NCBI GenBank assembly: GCA_026008535.1
Contig: BRKX01000004.1
Span: 37,452,501 to 37,516,500, forward strand
DNA from: Perilla frutescens
Taxonomy: Eukaryota > Streptophyta > Magnoliopsida > Lamiales > Lamiaceae
Direction of reading: 5' to 3'
DNA: 64,000 nt
The notes under the pieces are model-generated. The model ran no database searches, was not told where the DNA came from, and worked only from the letters and a program-made list of their open reading frames with translations. Made by a program: the position numbers and the translations under genes. Numbering within the stretch: position 1 is the stretch's first letter; each line of letters starts with the position of its first letter. Below, in pieces: positions 23,896-36,400 of this stretch.

Positions 23896-26291
23896 GCGAA
23901 CGTCGGATTTTTCATTGAGTCCAACATTTTTAAACACTACAGTCAATTATGAATCAAACTATATGACTATATATACCTAATCCATCCACTTTTGAAAAAA
24001 TCAAATTTTCAAGCCCGCCAGCCGGTGGCTAGATTTGGCCCCGTTTTCTGGCAGCCGTCAGTAAAAGTGCCATAACTCTCTTCACAGGTAAGCTTTACCA
24101 GTGATTCTTGTTGCGTTGGATTCATAACTCAAATATCTAACCTACAAAAAGTTCAAACAGTAGAAACCCCTTTTGAGTCAACCTCTAGGTGATTATCAAG
24201 TTGATTTCCACAACCGTCACCTCTTATGTAGGGGTCGGGGTGAGCGTCAGGTTTTTTATTGACTCCAGCATTTTTGAACACTAGAGTCAATTATGAATAA
24301 AAAAATATGAATATATATGCCTAATCTATCCACTTTTGAAAAAATCAAATTTTCAAACCCGCCCAAAGGGGTACCCTTTGGCTGGTCGTCAGATTTGGCC
24401 CCGTTTTCTGGCAGCCGTCAGTAAAACGGCTATAACTCTCACTACAGGTAAGCTTTACCCATGATTCTTGTTGCGTTGGATTCCTAACTCAAATATCTAC
24501 CCTAAAAATGTTCAAACAGAAGAAACCCCTTTTGAGTCAACCTCTAGGTGATTATCAAGTTGATTTCCACAACCGTCACCTCTTATGTAGGGATCGGGAT
24601 GAACATCGGGTTTTTCATTGACTACAACATTTTTGAGCACTAGAGTCAATTATAAATCAAACCATATGACTATATATGCCTAATCCATCCAATTTTGAAA
24701 AAATCAAATTTTCAAGCCCGCCCAAAGGGGTACTACCCCTTTGGCCGGTGGCCAGATTTGGCCTCATTTTCTGGCAGCCGTCAGTAAAACGACTATAACT
24801 CTCTCCACAGGTAAGCTTTACTCGTGATTCTTATTGCGTTGGATTCCTAACTCAAATATATACCCTAAAAAAGTTTAAATGGAAGAAAATCCTTTTGCGT
24901 CAAGCTCTAGGTGATTATCAAGTTGATTTCCACAACCGTTACCTCTTATGTAGGGATCGGGATGAACTTCAGGTTTTTCATTGAGTCCAACATTTTTGAA
25001 CACTAGAGTCAATTATAAATCAAACCATATGACTATATATGCCTAATCCGTCCACTTTTGAAAAAATCAAATTTTCAAGCTCGTCCAAAGGGGGTACCCC
25101 TTTGGCCGGTGGCCAGATTTGGCTCCGTTTTCTGGCAGTCGTCAGTAAAACGGCTATAACTCTCTCCACATGCAAGCTTTACCCGTGATTCTTGTTGCGT
25201 TAGATTTCTAACTTAAATATCTACCATACAAAAAGTTCAAATAGAAGAAACTCCTTTTTAGTCAAGCTCTAGGTGATTATCAAGTTTATTTCCACAACCG
25301 TCGCCTCTTATGTAGGGATCGGGGTGAACGTCTGTTTTTTCATTGAGTCCAGCATTTTTGAACACTAGAGTCAATTATGAATCAAGCCATATGACTATAT
25401 ATGCCTAATCCGTCAACTTTTGAAAAAATCAATTTTCAAGCCCGCCCAAAGTGGTACCCCTTTGGCCGGTGGCCAGATTTGGCCCCTTTTTCTGGCAGCC
25501 ATCAGTAAAATGGTTATAACTCTCTCCACAGGTAAGCTTTATCCGTGATTATTATTGCGTTAGATTCCTAACTTAAATATATACCCAACAAAAAGTTCAA
25601 ACAGAAAAACCCCTTTTGAGTCAACCTCTAGGTGATTATCAAGTTGATTTCCTCAACCATCACCTCTTATGTAGGGATCGGGGTGAACGTCGGGTTTTTC
25701 ATTATGTCCAGCATTTTTGAACACTAGAGTCAATTATGAATCAAACTATATGAATATATATGCCTAATACATCCACTTTTAAAATAATCAAATTTTCAAT
25801 CCCGCCCAAAGGAGTACCCCTTTGGCCGGTGGCCAAATTTGGCCCCATTTTCTGGCAGCCGTGAGTAAAACGGCTATAACTCTCTCCACAGGTAAGGTTT
25901 ACCCTTGATTCTTGTTGCGTTGGATTCCTAACTGAAATATATACCTTACAAAAAGTTCAAACGGAGGAAACCTCTTTTGAGTCAAGCTCTAGGTGATTAT
26001 CAAGTTGATTTCGACAACCGTTGCCTCTTATGTAGGGATTAGAGTGAATATCTATTTTTTCATTGAATCCATCATTTTTCAACTCTAGAGTCAATTATGA
26101 ATCAAACCATATGACTATATGTGCCTAATCCGTCCACTTTTGAAAAAATCAAATTTTCAAGCCCGCTCAAACGAGGTACCCTTTTGGCCGGTGGCCAGAT
26201 TTGGCCCCGTCTTCTGGCAGCTGTCAGTAAAACGGCTATAAATCTCTCCACAGGTAAGCTTAACCCGTGATTCTTGTTGTGTTGGATTCCT
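23896..26291 (+). repeat. Satellite array block 1 (monomer about 360 bp)
   Basis: About 6.6 tandem monomers are spaced 358-364 bp, measured on the gtagggatcggggtga word near 24230, 24590, 24950, 25314 and 25673. Each monomer carries cttttgaaaaaatcaaattt, a palindrome around ggtacc, tctggcagccgtcagtaaaa, a HindIII site in gtaagctttac, and ttggattcctaactcaaata. Monomers differ by roughly 10-15%. The block ends at ggattcct, where LINE copy A starts. Confidence 0.95.
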
Positions 26292-29200
26292 GAAGTTCTC
26301 AGAATAATCGAGCCTCGGGCTAAGTTTAATAAAATTTCTCGTAATTATTGGAAATCGTTAAATATGGTGCCAATTTTCCAAAATGATAGAGGTCGAAGGT
26401 ACTCAAATATTTGGGTGTTTGTTGGTCTTTCGGTGGATGCTGAAGTTCTATTTGCTTCGCCTCAATGTGTTTTGTTAAAAATTATTTTCAAACACTTTTG
26501 TGGAGTTGTGGCGGTTGTGCATGACGCATCATTGTACATGCAGAGGCGTTGTTTATGGAATGATTTGAGTGCTCTTTCGGGTAATTTTCTGATCTTGGGT
26601 GATTTTAATGCTATTCGTGGAGCACATGAGAGAAAGGGAAAATCAAAGCCTTCTATACAATCTTGTATGGATTTTAATGATTTTATTGGGCGAATGGATG
26701 TTATGGAGGTTGATAGTAGCAACTTATTTTTCTCTTGGACTAGCCGACGTGGATTTTCGGAACTTGTTGAAAGCAAGCTCGATCGGGAGTTGATTTTGGA
26801 GGAATTTCAGAATGGTTGGGCTACAGTTTCGGCTACGCTTCTTCCTAGGTTGTGTTCAGATCACTCCCCCCTTGTGGTCATGTGTAAGGCTCAATCTCAA
26901 TCTGGTCCGAAGCCCTTCAGATTTTGGAATATGTGGACGGATCATGAAGCTTTTCTTGATTTGGTTCGGGAATCTTGGTCTTTGGATGTTGATTCTCGAA
27001 GCTCAATTAGGTGAGTCATGCTGAAATTAAAGAGGCTTAAGATCATTCTCAAAAAGTGGAATATAAAGGTATTTGGTAATTTCAATTTGAAGATTGGTGT
27101 GCTTCAAGCTAGATTGGGACATGCGCAAGAAAGTATTTTTTTGCATGGCTATAATGACGAGCGTTTGGAAGAGGAAATTGCCCTGCAAGCTGAAATTAAC
27201 GGCCTCCTATTAGTTAAATTGTCTCACATGCAACAAAAGAGTAGGATTGATTGGTTGAATGACGAAGATCGGAACACGAAATTTTTTCATGAAGCGTTAC
27301 GTCATCGTCGTGCTAAAGTTTCGATTGAGGCGTTATCTATTGAAGGGGAGATCGTTCATGACGCCGATCGTATTTCTCAGCATATGGTGAATTATTTTCA
27401 AAGTCTTTTTTATACCTCCTCTAGTGGAAATATTGATTTTGGAGTGGTGGATAATTTTATTCCTTGTATTATTGATGATCGACAATCTAATTTGCTTCTT
27501 GGAAATCCTTCGTTTGAAGAGGTGAAAACATCTATTTTTGAGCTTGATGGAAACAGTGCGGCTGATCCTGATGGATATACGGGGATGTTTTTTCATGTTT
27601 CTTGGGATATTATTGCCTCGGATATATATAAAGCAGTTTTGGAGTTCTTTAATTATGGTATTCTTCCTTCGGGTTTAAATTTGGGTTTTCTTGTCCTTAT
27701 TCCCAAGAAAGAGAGGGCTTTGTTAGTTGAGGAGTTTCGACCGATTGCTTTAAGTAATTTCTTTTTTAAGATTTTTAGTAAAGTTTTGGCGACTCAGCTT
27801 AATATTGTGGCGTCCAGACTGGTATCCTCTAATCAATTTGGGTTTATTCAGGGGCGTCAAATTCATGATGCTATTGTTTTAGCCTCGGAGGGAGTTAATA
27901 CTTTGAACAGAACTCATGACGGACGTAACATGGCTTTAAAACTTGACATAACCAAAGCTTTTGATACCATGGATTGGTTGTTTCTTAGACGGGTTTTGGA
28001 GAACTTTGGTTTTCCTCTTAAATTTTGTGATTGGATTAATTCAATTTTATCATCGGCTTGCCTTTCAATTCTTGTGAATGGAACTCCGCATGGATATTTT
28101 TCTTTTAGTCGGGGGGTTCGTCAAGGAGATCCCCTTTCTCCTTTTCTATTTGGAATTGCCAAGGAATTACTTCATTATATTCTAATGTGTGCGATTTCAA
28201 ATAGAAGTTTGACTCCTATGTCGTTCGCTAGAGGAGTTAATTTTCCAAATCATATTATCTATGCCGATGATGTGTTCTTATTTTGCCATGCTACTAGATC
28301 AAATGTCCGTGAGATTCAGAAGATTTTGAAGTTATATGGGCAAGTATCGGGTCAGGTTTGTAGTCGGCTTAAATCGAGGGTGTTCTATGGTATTGGTGCG
28401 AAACCAAGAGTGAAAAAGTTGCTTTCGGTTAAGCTGGGATTTAATGTGGGATCCTTTCCTACGGATTATCTTGGAGTTCCGATTTTCAGTGGCATTCCAA
28501 AGGTGTTGCATATGAGGAGGTTGGCGGATAAGATTTTGTCTAAGTTCGACAGATGGAATGGACAAGTCCTTTCGATGGCGGGTAGGCTGTGTCTTCTTAT
28601 ATCTGTGATTGTGAGTTCGGCTATACACTCTATGATGATTTATGAATGGCCGGTCTCTTTGGTTCAAAAGTTAGATTCGGCGATGAGAAATTTTTTGTGG
28701 AAATGAGATGTTAATGTTCGATCGTACACCGCGGTTAGCTGGGCTCGTACATGTGCAATGTTTGAGGAGGGTTACCTTGGTCTTTCATCGTTTAAAGATT
28801 TAAACCGCGGTCTCTTGATGAAGCTTACTTGGAAATATATTGTGTCAAACTCATGGATTTTTCAACTTATGCGTGCTAGATTTTTCTCTTCTCCGGGTAG
28901 GGATAAGCGGGTTTCATATTCTTCCATTTGGCCGGGAGTTTGAAAACATACAACCTCTCTTTTGCATGAATCGGTGTGTATAGTGGGGACGGGTTCGTCT
29001 ATTAATTTTTAGCACGATAATTGGTTGGTTTACATTCTTGTTGATAAACTTCGAATACCTGTCGGGGCACATAAGAACTTTAATCATAAGGCGGGAGATT
29101 TTTTAGTTGATGGAATTTGGAGGGTTACGCCTTCTTTTATCTCTGCATACTCGGACATTTGGATGGATATTCGTCGTTTTCTGATTATCTCTGGTGATGA

Positions 29201-30326
29201 TGAACGTTTATGGTCGAAGTCTTTGCATGGGGATGTGTCGGCAAAGGTGGTTCGGCTTCATTCTAGGGTCAGGTTCCCTTCGGTCAAATGGGGTGTTTGG
29301 ATATGGAATTCTTTAATTCCTATTCGTCGATCATTGGTTGTTTGGAGGTTGCTTCTCTCTCGCTTGCCTACGATGGATAAGTTTCATACTTTTGTTGGTC
29401 CTTCTATTTGCGTTATGTACCGAGATGCTATTGAAACAACGGATCATTTATTTTGGGACTGCTCGTTGACAAGGCTGGTGTGGCGTTGGGTGTTTGATAT
29501 GTTTCACATTCAGGAGGTGAGTGCGGCATCCTTTCATCAAGCTCTCACTCAGTTTATGACTCTCTCATTTAGTTCCCAAGTTTCGATTTGATGGAGGTTA
29601 GCGGTTGTTACGGTTGTGTGGGCGCTTTGGACCTTTAGAAACAAGGCGATTTATGATGACCTGGTTCCAACTCCTTTCATTCTGATTAATGTGGTTCATG
29701 TTGCTTTGCGTGAAGTTGATTTTATGGTTGGGAAGAAAGGGCATATGAAAAATGATGTGGATGATTTGCTTATTTTGAGGGCCCTTGGAATTAAGCCACG
29801 ACCCCCTCCTCTGAAGTCGGCTATTTCGGTTGTTTGGTTACCGCCTCCCCGGGGTTGGACCAAGATTAATACGGATGGTTCAGCTTTAGGTTCTCCTGGG
29901 AAAATGTAAACGGGAAGAGTGTTTCGGAGATCAGACGGCTCGGTTTGTGGGTGTTTCCATACTGAAGAAGGAATTAGATTTGCTTTCTTGGTAGAGGCGC
30001 TTGCGGTTTTGGCTGCGTTGGATTGGGCTAGAAGACTGTCTCTAGACTTTATTTGGCTGGAGACAGATTCCGTGTATGTGGTCTCTCTTCTAAAGACTTG
30101 AAGCTTGCAAGTTCCTTGGGTCATAAAAGCTCGTTGGCGTGTGGCTATGGCTTGTATTGATAGAATTCATTTCTGTGCTTCACATGTTTATAGAGAAGGA
30201 AATAGGGTAGCTGATATTCTTTATTCCCCTTCCATTGGCCCCGGCTTTTGGTTTCATGATATATCTTGTATTTCTACAGCTGTTTTAGAGGATTTTCATT
30301 CTCGTGGTTACTTTCATTTTGTATAG
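26292..30326 (+). pseudogene. LINE-A ORF2 remnant: endonuclease, RT, zf-RVT, RNase H
   Basis: The APE-type endonuclease lacks its N-terminus but keeps LILGDFNAI and CSDHSPL (26292-27014). The RT part (27018-28706) holds NQFGFIQGRQIHDAIVL, LKLDITKAFD, GVRQGDPLSP and the catalytic YADDVFLF near 28262. The C-terminal part has CVMYRDAIETTDHLFWDC, a zf-RVT region with one cysteine changed, and RNase H residues NTDG, VEALAVLAAL and LETDSVYVV. In-frame stops occur at 27012, 28704, 28941, 29589, 29907 and 30099; three are TGA where copy D has CGA. Confidence 0.93.
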
Positions 30327-30341
30327 AGGAGTACTCTTTTT

Positions 30342-30379
30342 CACATATGGTTTTTCTCACACTGGGTTTTCCATATGGG
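30342..30379 (+). other. LINE-A 3' UTR hairpin
   Basis: CACATATGG and CCATATGGG can pair (one mismatch) around a loop of about 20 bases. The same inverted pair is present in the 3' UTRs of the other three copies. Confidence 0.6.
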
Positions 30380-30469
30380 TTTTAATGAGACTCCGGTCCT
30401 TTGAGTTATCGGTATGTGATATCTGGGACTTCTAGGTTTATTTTTGTTTCTTTTATAAAATTCATTTAT

Positions 30470-33400
30470 AACTCAAATATCTACCCTACAAAAAATACAA
30501 ATAGAAGAAACTCATTTTAAGTGAAGCTCTAGGTGATTATCAAGTTGATTTCCACAACCGTCGCCTCTAATATAGGGATCGGGGTGAACGTCTGGTTTTT
30601 CATTGAGTCCAGCATTTTTGAACACTAGAGACAATTATAAATCAAACCATATGACTATATATGCCAAATCCTTCAATTTTTAAAAAAATCAAATTTTCAA
30701 GCCCGCCCAAAGGAGTACCCCCCTTTGGCCGGTGGCCAGATTTGGCCCCGTTTTCTTGCAGCCGTCAGTAAAACGACTATAACTCTCTCCACAAGTAAGA
30801 TTTACCTGTGATTCTTGTTGTGTTGGATTCCTAACTCAAATATCTACCCTAAAAAAAGTTCAAACAGAAGAAAACCCTTGTGAGTCAACCTCTAGGTGAT
30901 TATCAAGTTGATTTCCACAACCGTCACCTCCTATGTAGGGATCGGGGTGAACGTCGAGTTTTTCATTAAGTCCTGCATTTTTGAACACTAGAATCAATTA
31001 TGAATCAAACCATATGACTATATATGACTAATCCGTCCACTTTTGAAAAAAATCAAATTTTCAATCCCGCCCAAAGGGGTACCCTTTTGGCCGGTGGCCA
31101 GATTTGGCCCCGTTTTCTGGCAGCCGTCAGTAAAACGGCTATAACTCTCGCCACAGATAAGCTTTACCTGTGATTCTTATTGCATTGGATTGCTAACTCA
31201 AATATGTACCCTACAAAAAATACAAATGGAAGAAACTCATTTTGAGTCAAGCTCTAGGTGATTATCAAGTAGATTTCCACAACCGTCGTCTCTAATGTAT
31301 GGATCGGGGTGAACGTCTGGTTTTTCATTGAGTCCAGCATTTTTGAACACTAGAGTCAATTATCTACACTACAAAAAGGTCAAACGGAAGAAACCCCTTT
31401 TGAGTCAACCTCTAGTTGATTATCAAGTTGATTTCCACAACCATCGCCTCTTATGTAGGTATTGGGGTGAACGTCGGGTTTTTCATTGAGTCCAACATTT
31501 TTGAACACTAGAGTCAATTATGAATCGAACGATATGACTATATATGCCTAATCCGTCCACTTTTGAAAAAAATCAAATTTTCAAGTCCGCCCAAAGAGGT
31601 ACCACTTTGGCCGGTGGCCAGATTTGGCCCCATTTTCTGGTAGCCGTCACTAAAACGGCTATAACTCTCTCTAAAGATAAGCTTTACCCATGATTCTTAT
31701 TGCATTGGATTCCTAACTAAAATATCTACCCTACAAAAAGTTCAAATGGAAGAAACCCCTTTTGAGACAATCTCTAGGTGATTATGAAGTTGATTTCCAC
31801 AACCTACACCTCTGATGTAGGGATCGGGGTGAAATTCAGGTTTTTCATTGAGTCCAGCATTTTTGAACACTAGAGTCAATTATGAATCAAACCATATGAC
31901 TATATATGCCTAATCTGTCCACTTCTGAAAAAATCAAATTTTTAAGCACGCCCAAAGGTGAACACCTTTGGCCGGTGGCCAGATTTGGCCCCATTTTCTT
32001 CCAGCCATCAGTAAAACGACTATAACTCTCTCCACAGGTAAGCTTTACCCATGATTCTTGTTGCGTTGGATTCCTAACTCAAATATCTACCCTAAAAAAA
32101 TTTGAAATGGAAGAAACCCCTTTTGAGTCCACCTCTAGGTGCTTATCAAGTTGATTTCCACAACCATCACCTCTTATATAGGGATCAGGGTGAATGTCGG
32201 GTTTTTCATTAAGTCCAGCATTTTTGAACACTAGAGTCAATCATGAATCAAACAATATGACTATATATGCCTAATCCGTCCACTTTTGAAAAAATTAAAT
32301 TTTGAAGCCAGCCCAAAGGGGTACCTTTTTGGCCGGTGGCCAGATTTGGTCTCGTTTTCTGGCAGCCGTCAGTAAAACGGCTATAACTCTCTCCACAGAT
32401 AAGCTTTACCAGTGATTCTTGTTGCAATGGATTCATAACTCAAATATCTACCTTACAAAAAATACAAATGGAAGAAACTCATTTTGAGTCAAGCTCTAGG
32501 TGATTATAAAGTTGATTTCCACAACCATCATCTCTTATGTATGGATCGGGGTGAACGTCTGGTTTTTCATTGAGTCTAGCATCTTTGAATACTAGAGTCA
32601 ATTATCTACCCTAAAAAAAGTTCAAACGGAAGAAACCCCTTTTGAGTCAACCTCTAGGTGATTATCAAGTTGATTTCCACAACCATCGCCTCTTATGTAG
32701 GGATCGGGGTGAACGTCGGGTTTTTCATTAAGTCCAGCATTTTTGAACACTAGAGTCAATTATGAATCAAACCATATGACTATATATGCCTATTCCATCC
32801 AATTTTGAAAAAATCAAATTTTCAAGCCCGCCCAAAGGGGTACCCCTTTGGCCGGTGGCCTGATTTGGCCCTGTTTTTTGTAACCGTCAGTAAAACGGCT
32901 ATAACTCTCTCCACATATAAGCTTTACCCATGATTCTTGTTGCGTTGGATTCCTAACTCAAATATCTACTGTCCAAAAAATAGAAATGGAAGAAACTCAT
33001 TTTGAGTGAAGCTCTAGGTGATTATCAAGTTGATTTCCACAACCGTCGTCTCTAATGTATGGATCGGGGTGAACGTCTGGTTTTTCATTGAGTCCAGCAT
33101 TTTTGAACACTAGAGTCAATTATCTACACTACAAAAAGGTCAAACGGAAGAAACCCCTTTTGAGTCAACCTCTAGGTGATTATCAAGTTGATTTCCACAA
33201 CCATCGCCTCTTATGTAGGGATCGGGGTGAACGTCGGGTTTTTCATTAAGTCCAGCATTTTTGAACACTAGAGTCAATTATGAATCAAACCATATGACTA
33301 TATATGCCTATTCCATCCAATTTTGAAAAAATCAAATTTTCAAGCCCGCCCAAAGGGGTACCCCTTTGGCCGGTGGCCTGATTTGGCCCTGTTTTTTATA

Positions 33401-36400
33401 ACCGTCAGTAAAACGGCTATAACTCTCGCCACAGATAAGCTTTACCTGTGATTCTTATTGCATTGGATTGCTAACTCAAATATGTACCCTACAAAAAATA
33501 CAAATGGAAGAAACTCATTTTGAGTCAAGCTCTAGGTGATTATCAAGTAGATTTCCACAACCGTCGTCTCTAATGTATGGATCGGGGTGAACGTCTGGTT
33601 TTTCATTGAGTCCAGCATTTTTGAACACTAGAGTCAATTATCTACACTACAAAAAGGTCAAACGGAAGAAACCCCTTTTGAGTCAACCTCTAGTTGATTA
33701 TCAAGTTGATTTCCACAACCATCGCCTCTTATGTAGGTATTGGGGTGAACGTCGGGTTTTTCATTGAGTCCAACATTTTTGAACACTAGAGTCAATTATG
33801 AATCGAACGATATGACTATATATGCCTAATCCGTCCACTTTTGAAAAAAATCAAATTTTCAAGTCCGCCCAAAGAGGTACCACTTTGGCCGGTGGCCAGA
33901 TTTGGCCCCATTTTCTGGTAGCCGTCACTAAAACGGCTATAACTCTCTCTAAAGATAAGCTTTACCCATGATTCTTATTGCATTGGATTCCTAACTAAAA
34001 TATCTACCCTACAAAAAGTTCAAATGGAAGAAACCCCTTTTGAGACAATCTCTAGGTGATTATGAAGTTGATTTCCACAACCTACACCTCTGATGTAGGG
34101 ATCGGGGTGAAATTCAGGTTTTTCATTGAGTCCAGCATTTTTGAACACTAGAGTCAATTATGAATCAAACCATATGACTATATATGCCTAATCTGTCCAC
34201 TTCTGAAAAAATCAAATTTTCAAGCACGCCCAAAGGTGAACACCTTTGGCCGGTGGCCAGATTTGGCCCCATTTTCTTGCAGCCATCAGTAAAACGACTA
34301 TAACTCTCTCCACAGGTAAGCTTTACCCATGATTCTTGTTGCGTTGGATTCCTAACTCAAATATCTACCCTAAAAAAATTTGAAATGGAAGAAACCCCTT
34401 TTGAGTCCACCTCTAGGTGCTTATCAAGTTGATTTCCACAACCATCACCTCTTATATAGGGATCAGGGTGAATGTCGGGTTTTTCATTAAGTCCAACATT
34501 TTTGAACACTAGAGTCAATCATGAATCAAACAATATGACTATATATGCCTAATCCGTCCACTTTTGAAAAAATTAAATTTTGAAGCCAGCCCAAAGGGGT
34601 ACCTTTTTGGCCGGTGGCCAGATTTGGTCTCGTTTTCTGGCAGCCGTCAGTAAAACGGCTATAACTCTCTCCACAGATAAGCTTTACCAGTGATTCTTGT
34701 TGCAATGGATTCATAACTCAAATATCTACCTTACAAAAAATACAAATGGAAGAAACTCATTTTGAGTCAAGCTCTAGGTGATTATAAAGTTGATTTCCAC
34801 AACCATCATCTCTTATGTATGGATCGGGGTGAACGTCTGGTTTTTCATTGAGTCTAGCATCTTTGAATACTAGAGTCAATTATCTACCCTAAAAAAAGTT
34901 CAAACGGAAGAAACCCCTTTTGAGTCAACCTCTAGGTGATTATCAAGTTGATTTCCACAACCATCGCCTCTTATGTAGGGATCGGGGTGAACGTCGGGTT
35001 TTTCATTAAGTCCAGCATTTTTGAACACTAGAGTCAATTATGAATCAAACCATATGACTATATATGCCTATTCCATCCAATTTTGAAAAAATCAAATTTT
35101 CAAGCCCGCCCAAAGGGGTACCCCTTTGGCCGGTGGCCTGATTTGGCCCTGTTTTTTGTAACCGTCAGTAAAACGGCTATAACTCTCTCCACATATAAGC
35201 TTTACCCATGATTCTTGTTGCGTTGGATTCCTAACTCAAATATCTACTGTCCAAAAAATAGAAATGGAAGAAACTCATTTTGAGTGAAGCTCTAGGTGAT
35301 TATCAAGTTGATTTCCACAACCATCGCCTCTTATGTAGGGATCGGGGTGTACGTCGGGTTTTTCATTAAGTCCAGCATTTTTGAACACTAGAGTCAATTA
35401 TGAATCAAACCATATGACTATATATGCCAAATCCGTCCACTTTTGAAAAAATCAAATTTTGAAGCCCGCCCAAAGGGGTACCCCTTTGGCCGGTGGCCAG
35501 ATTTGGCCCTGTTTTCTTGTAGCCGTCAGTAAAACGGCTATAACTCTCTCCACATATAAGCTTTACCCGTGATTCTTGTTGCGTTTGATTCCTAATTCAA
35601 ATATCTATGGTACAAAAAATATAAATGGAAGAAACTCATTTTGAGTGAAGCTCTAGGTGATTATTAAGTTGATTTCCACAACCGTCGCCTCTTATGTTGG
35701 GATTGTGGTGAACGTTTGTTTTTTCATTGAGTCAATATTTTTCAACACTAGAGTAAATTATGAATCAAACCATATGACTATATGTACCTAATCCATCCAC
35801 TTTTGAAGAAATCAAATTTTCAAGTCCGTCCAAAGGGGGGTACCCTTTTGGCCGGTGGCCAGATTTGGATCCGTTTTCTGGCAGCCGTCAGTAAAATAGC
35901 TATAACTCTCTCCACATATAAGGTTTACCCGTGATTCTTTTTGCGTTGGATTTCTAACTCAAATATATACCTTACAAAAAGTTAAAACAGAAGAAACCCC
36001 TTTTGAGTCATCCTCTAGGTGATTATGAAGTTGATTTCCACAATCATCGCCTCTTATGTAGGGATCGGGGTGTACGTCGGGTTTTTCATTAAGTCCAGCA
36101 TTTTTCAACACTAGAGTCAATTATGAATCAAACCATATGACTATATATGCCTAATCCGTCCACTTTTGAAAAAATCAAATTTTCAAGCCCGCCCAAAAGG
36201 GTACCCTTTTGGCCGGTGGCCAGATTTGGCCCTATTTTCTTGTAGCCGTCAGTAAAACGGCTATAACTCTCTCCACATATAAGCTTTACCCGTGATTCTT
36301 GTTGCGTTTGATTCCTAATTCAAATATCTACGGTACGAAAAATATAAATGGAAGAAACTCATTTTGAATGAAGCTCTAGGTGATTATCAAGTTGATTTCC

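Larger units (their letters stand above)
26292..30469 (+). mobile_element. LINE copy A (L1-type), 5'-truncated in ORF2
   Basis: About 4.2 kb of LINE begins inside the ORF2 endonuclease and runs to the family 3' end. The 5' junction lies at ggattcct of the monomer, and the monomer resumes at aactcaaatat at 30470, so the insertion is precise with no clear target duplication. The copy is full of nonsense codons. Its 3' UTR has the family hairpin at 30342-30379, with one mismatch. Confidence 0.93.

Noticed and set aside
32248..34714. Two identical 62-codon open frames on the minus strand in the satellite
   Set aside because: They are the same satellite segment in the two copies of a 2,278-bp duplication; other monomers break the frame.
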